Shown here: one piece after another, positions 42,190 to 46,733 of the stretch
Layout: each line of letters opens with the position of its first letter
Numbering within the stretch: position 1 is the first letter of the stretch
Assembly: GCA_950054535.1 (NCBI GenBank)
Contig: CATLPS010000002.1
Location: forward strand, 1 to 46,733
DNA: 46,733 nt
Origin: an uncultured Chlamydiae bacterium
GTDB lineage: Bacteria; Chlamydiota; Chlamydiia; Chlamydiales; Parachlamydiaceae
Direction of reading: 5' to 3'
Notes under the pieces: model-generated
What the model saw: the letters and a program-made list of their open reading frames with translations, nothing else
Databases searched by the model: none
What the model was told of the DNA's origin: nothing
Translations under genes and position numbers: made by a program

Positions 42190-43011
42190 ATGCTCTATCT
42201 TATTTCTACTCCTATTGGCAATTTAGGTGATATTACTTTTAGAGCAATTGAAACGCTGAAAAACTGTGATTATTTATTATGTGAAGATACGCGTCACACC
42301 TTATCGCTTTTACGCCACTTTTCCATTCATAAACCTCTTGTAAGTTATCATAAATTCAATGAAGAGAAAAAAATTCCTTTGATAATCGAAGATTTAAAGA
42401 AAGGAAAGCTTATTGGCTTAGTTTCTGATGCAGGCACGCCTGGCATCTGCGATCCTGGAGAGCGACTTGTACAAAAATGTGTAGAGGAAAATCTCTCTTT
42501 TTCTTCTCTACCTGGGGCATGCGCTGCATTACAAGGACTTATTTCTTCTGGACTGCCAACTAACCGATTTCAGTTTTGGGGTTTTCTTGCCCGCCAGTCT
42601 ACACAGCTTAAAGAAGAAATACAAACAATTTTACAGTATACTGCTACTACAGTTTGTTATGAGTCTCCTCACCGTTTGTTAACAACGCTCAAAGTTATTT
42701 TAGAGCTTGCGCCTAATCGACTACTTGTAGTCGCGCGCGAGCTGACTAAAAAGTTTGAAGAGATAAAGAGAGGAACGGCGCAGCAGTTGATGAATAATTG
42801 GCAACAAACTCCTTTAAAAGGAGAAATTGTACTACTATTTTCACCAGCTTCTGAAACCGCCCTAGACTGGTCGTATTTATCTATCGAAGAGCATGTTGCA
42901 CATTTGCAAGAAAGCTACCAATTGAGCTTAAAAGAGGCAATCAAAATTGTGGCACAGCTACGGCAAGTTCCTAAGCGAGAAATTTATACTACAGTTCATC
43001 AGTTAGATTAA
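42190..43011 (+). CDS. rsmI: 16S rRNA (cytidine(1402)-2'-O)-methyltransferase
   Basis: LYLISTPIGNLGDITFRAIETLKNCDYLLCEDTRHTLSLLRHF, GLVSDAGTPGICDPGERLV, YESPHRLL, VARELTKKFEEI. Confidence 0.95.
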   Translation: MLYLISTPIGNLGDITFRAIETLKNCDYLLCEDTRHTLSLLRHFSIHKPLVSYHKFNEEKKIPLIIEDLKKGKLIGLVSDAGTPGICDPGERLVQKCVEENLSFSSLPGACAALQGLISSGLPTNRFQFWGFLARQSTQLKEEIQTILQYTATTVCYESPHRLLTTLKVILELAPNRLLVVARELTKKFEEIKRGTAQQLMNNWQQTPLKGEIVLLFSPASETALDWSYLSIEEHVAHLQESYQLSLKEAIKIVAQLRQVPKREIYTTVHQLD

Positions 43012-43052
43012 CCTTTTTCCTTAGGGTTAAGGATTAGTTCATTATTTTTTAA

Positions 43053-44093
43053 TTAACTAACAACTATCTCCATACAAGAGTTTTTTCTTACAGTTTCTAC
43101 AATACGAATAAGAGAAAACAGCTTGCTTTCTTTATCGCTTTTCAAAAAGTAATGAAGCGCTTCTTGGCTCTGTAAAGAGAGCACATCGATGGAACAATTT
43201 AAAACGCTACCGGCAATTTGCTCTATTACAAACTCTGTTAGTAGTGGATCTTCATACTTGTGGGCCATCTGCGCGATTTTATCAAGTAATAAAGGCTCTG
43301 AAATGGAACCTGCTCTTTGCAAAAGCTCAACTGCGTGATTTTTTAGATCTTCTTGTAGATACATTTGCGCCAGTTCAAAAACCTTTAAAAGCTGGATAGG
43401 ATCAAGACCTTCTTTTTTTTCTAAAGAGCCGAGATAACAATAATACAAAAAAGCTTCTAATACTTCTGCATTTACCTCTTTTAACTTAACTACTATACTA
43501 TCTAAATCACCTGATTGCCATGAAATCAAAGCTTTAAAGTAGTCAGCCTTGGATTGCAGCACAGCGCGATGAGCATATAACATTTTTTCTTTACAATGAA
43601 ATACTATATCGGTGTTTATCCCTTGCTGTGCATCTTGCCATAGCCCATTTAGCTTCTCTTCAGGAGAACAAACATATTTTAAAGGAGTAGGCAAGATAGA
43701 AGCTGGATAAATAAAAATATTATCTGGGCACCAGGCAAAGCGAAAAGAACAAAGACGCCCTTTTTCATTTGTTTCTTGCAAAAGACTATTTTGGCAGTAA
43801 TATTCAAACGCTGTATCAACGTGCTCAAGTTGAAATTTTTCACAAAAAATCTGCTGGACTAGCTTTGCTCCTTTTTCATCTAAATAGACATAATCAATAT
43901 CTGCATGGAAATTCTCAGGAAAATTTTGAGCCTCCATTTTTAGAGTTTTTAACCACTGCTTGCATAAATTTTCTATTTTCATTTCCACTACAGGAATAAA
44001 CTTTTTGTATTTAGGTTGGAGAGAAGTCCAAATGATGTTTTCTACATAAGTGGCTATCTGATTTTTTTGTTTATTATTAAAAAAATAATGCAT
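43053..44093 (-). CDS. BTB/POZ domain-containing protein (eukaryotic-like, candidate effector)
   Basis: TDIVFHCKEKMLYAHRAVLQSKADYFKALISWQ...IVVKLKEVNAEVLEAFLYYCYLGSL...LLKVFELAQMYLQEDLKNHAVELL follows the BTB fold consensus. Confidence 0.85.
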   Translation of the reverse strand: MHYFFNNKQKNQIATYVENIIWTSLQPKYKKFIPVVEMKIENLCKQWLKTLKMEAQNFPENFHADIDYVYLDEKGAKLVQQIFCEKFQLEHVDTAFEYYCQNSLLQETNEKGRLCSFRFAWCPDNIFIYPASILPTPLKYVCSPEEKLNGLWQDAQQGINTDIVFHCKEKMLYAHRAVLQSKADYFKALISWQSGDLDSIVVKLKEVNAEVLEAFLYYCYLGSLEKKEGLDPIQLLKVFELAQMYLQEDLKNHAVELLQRAGSISEPLLLDKIAQMAHKYEDPLLTEFVIEQIAGSVLNCSIDVLSLQSQEALHYFLKSDKESKLFSLIRIVETVRKNSCMEIVVS

Positions 44094-44713
44094 TTATTTT
44101 CTCTGATTTTTATTTTGCTATTTTTAGTTAACAATAATATAAACAATAAATAATTATTATTCTATTAATAACTTTCAAGTCTTTAAAAGAGATTTTCTTT
44201 TCTTGTATAAATTGCGCTTCGTTTCTTATATTGATAGGAGCCCAGTAAAAGTTTTATTTAATCATTTACAAATTGGTGATTTGCACTATGCAAAATTCGT
44301 CTCGTTCTCATCAGCAGTTTCTTCACCCCTATCTTTTTATTTTGAAAGAAGGAAACAACATCCAAAGCGATTTTTTAGATTATTCTTTGCTCTTACTTCA
44401 AATGAGCCGTCCCGAAATTCTACATACCCCCCACCATTATCTCAGAAAAGAAAAAGTTAGCAACCCTCTCTTTCAACTGCTAAAAAAATAAGATTTCTCT
44501 CTTGCTTAAAAACTAAATATTACCTTATGATCAGCTCTAATTTTAGCTGGCTTTTTTTACAACTGAATACCTTTCTTTTAATGAAAGTTACCAATTTTTC
44601 TATTAAAAATTTAGTTAAGCAGAAAATGATTATAAATATTCTCTATTCTTCGACTAAACAGAGACAACTTTCTTTTTTCACATTTATTTGAAACTAAAAT
44701 AGGAGCAAACCTT

Positions 44714-46309
44714 ATGTCCACTACACCTAAGGAAATTATTTTTGATGAGGAAGCTCGTCACTATTTACTCACTGGAGTTAAAAAGTTAGCTGACATTGTC
44801 GCGTTTACATTAGGGCCGAAAGGACGCAATGTAGGGCTAGAAAAAAGCTGGGGAGCCCCGTCTATTACTAATGATGGAGCTAGTATTGTAAAAGATATCG
44901 AGCTAAAAAATCGTTATGAAAACATGGGCATCTCCATGGCAAAAGAGATGGTGCAAAAAGTAAAAGAAAAATGTGGAGATGGTACAACTACAGTTACCCT
45001 ACTTTTAAAAGCTCTTGTAGAAGCGGGTATCAAAAATATCTCTTCTGGAGCCAGTCCTATTGGAATTAAACGAGGAATGGATAAAGCCGTGGAGGCCATT
45101 GTAAAAGAGCTGGAAAAAGCAGCTATTTCGATTCATACCACCGAGGAAACATGTAATGTAGCAACAGTTTCTGCTTCGGGTAATTACGAAATTGGTAAGC
45201 TTATTGCCGAGGCAATGGAAAAGGTAAATAATGCCGGGGCAATCACAGTAGAAGAGGGTAAAACTACAGAAACTACAGTAGAAGTTGTAAAAGGAATGAA
45301 ATTTGACCGGGGCTATCTAAGTCCTTATCTTTGCACAGACTTAGAAGCAATGACATTAGAAATGGAAAATGCTCAAATCTTACTTGTCGACAAAAAAATC
45401 ACTACTATTCATGAAATTTTACCTCTTCTACAATCCTGCGCCGCTTCGGGAAAAGAGCTACTGATCATCGCAGAAGACATAGAAGGGGAAGTTCTTTCCA
45501 CTCTGGTTGTTAATAAACTACGCGGAGCATTGAAAATAGCTGCTATCAAAGCGCCTGGATTTGGCGATAATCGCAAAGCAATTCTACAAGACATAGCCGA
45601 TTTAACAGGCGCTACAGTAGTTTCTGAAGAAGTAGGTATCTCTCTTAAAGAAGCGGATGCATCAATGCTAGGAAGCGCTGGTAAAATCTTAATCACTAAA
45701 GAGTCTACGACAATTATAGAAGGAGCTGGAAACGAAGATGCAATTGCTAATCGCGTCAAACAAATTGATTATGAAATCAACAACTGTAAAAGCAGTTACG
45801 ATAAAGAGAAGCTAGCAGAGCGTCGCGCAAAGTTAACTGGCGGTGTGGGAGTGATTAAAGTAGGCGCTGCTACCGAAACAGAAATGAAACAAAAAAAGCA
45901 GATGTTTGATGATAGTTTAAACTCTACTAAAGCAGCATTAGAAGAAGGAATTGTTCCAGGAGGCGGAGTTGCTCTTTTAAACGCTAGTAAAATTGTTAAC
46001 ACATTAGAGCTAAAAGAAGATGAGGCCATTGGCGCTAAAATTGTTTTAAAAGCATGCGAAACACCAATCAGACAAATTGCAATGAATGCAGGGTTAGATG
46101 GAGGAGTCGTTTTATCAGAAATTTTGCAAGCCCCTAAAAACTTTGGATTCAATGCTCTTACTGAAAAAGTAGAAGATCTGCTTGCTTGTGGCGTCATTGA
46201 CCCAGCCAAAGTGATCAAAAATGTTTTAACTTACGCATCTTCGGCAGCAGGAGTTATCTTATTGTCAGAAGCGCTCATTACTGACTTTGTAGAAGAAGAA
46301 AAAGCTTAA
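44714..46309 (+). CDS. 60 kDa chaperonin GroEL paralogue
   Basis: TLGPKGRNV, DGTTTVTLLLKAL, IKAPGFGDNRKAILQDIADLTGATV, VGAATETEMKQKK, VPGGGVALL. No groES upstream; no GGM tail. Confidence 0.93.
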   Translation: MSTTPKEIIFDEEARHYLLTGVKKLADIVAFTLGPKGRNVGLEKSWGAPSITNDGASIVKDIELKNRYENMGISMAKEMVQKVKEKCGDGTTTVTLLLKALVEAGIKNISSGASPIGIKRGMDKAVEAIVKELEKAAISIHTTEETCNVATVSASGNYEIGKLIAEAMEKVNNAGAITVEEGKTTETTVEVVKGMKFDRGYLSPYLCTDLEAMTLEMENAQILLVDKKITTIHEILPLLQSCAASGKELLIIAEDIEGEVLSTLVVNKLRGALKIAAIKAPGFGDNRKAILQDIADLTGATVVSEEVGISLKEADASMLGSAGKILITKESTTIIEGAGNEDAIANRVKQIDYEINNCKSSYDKEKLAERRAKLTGGVGVIKVGAATETEMKQKKQMFDDSLNSTKAALEEGIVPGGGVALLNASKIVNTLELKEDEAIGAKIVLKACETPIRQIAMNAGLDGGVVLSEILQAPKNFGFNALTEKVEDLLACGVIDPAKVIKNVLTYASSAAGVILLSEALITDFVEEEKA

Positions 46310-46337
46310 GGCTTTTCATTTCTCTCTTTTAAAAAAC

Positions 46338-46376
46338 GCGACGCTTATAGAAGCGTCGCTGCCTTTTTCTCTAATT
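46338..46376 (+). terminator. Rho-independent terminator after groEL paralogue
   Basis: gcgacgctt / atag / aagcgtcgc then tgcctttttct. Confidence 0.8.
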
Positions 46377-46470
46377 TATTCTTTTCCTTTACACTCTAAA
46401 ATAAATTTTGTAACGTTACGTATTTAAATAAAAACACGAAAAAACACTGTTACATAATCGAGAGAGTAAA

Positions 46471-46733
46471 ATGAAAAAAAATGATAAGGTGAGAGTGGCT
46501 TTTTTTTTACTTACCTGTTTTTTAAGCCAATTCCTCTTTTTTACTCTTGATGCGATCAATCAAACAGCAGATGTGGATACCCCTCTTTTTTCCCATAACC
46601 TCCCTTTTGAGATCGAAATTAAAAAAGCAAAAGTAGAGCTGCCTGCCGGTCTACACTCTTATGCCTTTGCAGTTTATCAAGGAAAATGGTTATTGATAGC
46701 TGGGCGCACTAATGGTATGCATACTTTTAACCC
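46471..46733 (+). CDS. secreted hypothetical protein, partial at window end
   Basis: ATG at 46471; MKKNDKVRVAFFLLTCFLSQFLFFTLDA signal-like, then ...LPAGLHSYAFAVYQGKWLLIAGRTNGMHTFN; open to the window edge. Confidence 0.6.
   Translation, partial: MKKNDKVRVAFFLLTCFLSQFLFFTLDAINQTADVDTPLFSHNLPFEIEIKKAKVELPAGLHSYAFAVYQGKWLLIAGRTNGMHTFN

Noticed and set aside
44203-44491. ORFs 44203-44460 and 44273-44491 upstream of groEL paralogue
   Set aside because: Two competing frames, no convincing RBS or family; the second (from internal ATG ~44288) might be real but cannot be supported.
45409-46218. Antisense ORFs 45409-45759 and 45796-46218
   Set aside because: Opposite strand of groEL; typical spurious antisense frames.

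Overview
AT-rich chromosomal window whose gene content and order point to a chlamydia, probably an environmental Parachlamydiales-type endosymbiont. The sucA / CT053-like / hemW-hemN-like order resembles Chlamydia, and there are a SycD/LcrH T3SS chaperone, a BTB/POZ protein, a GroEL paralogue and several Inc/effector-like hypotheticals. Mostly housekeeping: sucA (partial), ResB/CcsA cytochrome c biogenesis, hemW, a gatCAB-aspS cluster, treY, hemH, ABC-F, AmpG-like MFS, rsmI, groEL paralogue, tRNA-Cys(GCA), and a complete 16S-23S-5S rRNA operon on the minus strand with visible processing stems. Most interesting items: (1) two adjacent nucleotide-sugar SDR enzymes, one strikingly like eukaryotic NDP-rhamnose synthase (NRS/ER, RHM C-terminus), both with Sec-type signal peptides; (2) an archaeal/eukaryotic-type AspRS with a C-terminal YbaK-like tRNA-editing domain, downstream of gatCAB; (3) a membrane-anchored coiled-coil protein with five 42-bp tandem repeats and a polyproline tract (candidate effector); (4) a run of hypothetical, effector-like genes at 31.2-35.5 kb. 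All assignments come from reading the sequence; no database search was run.
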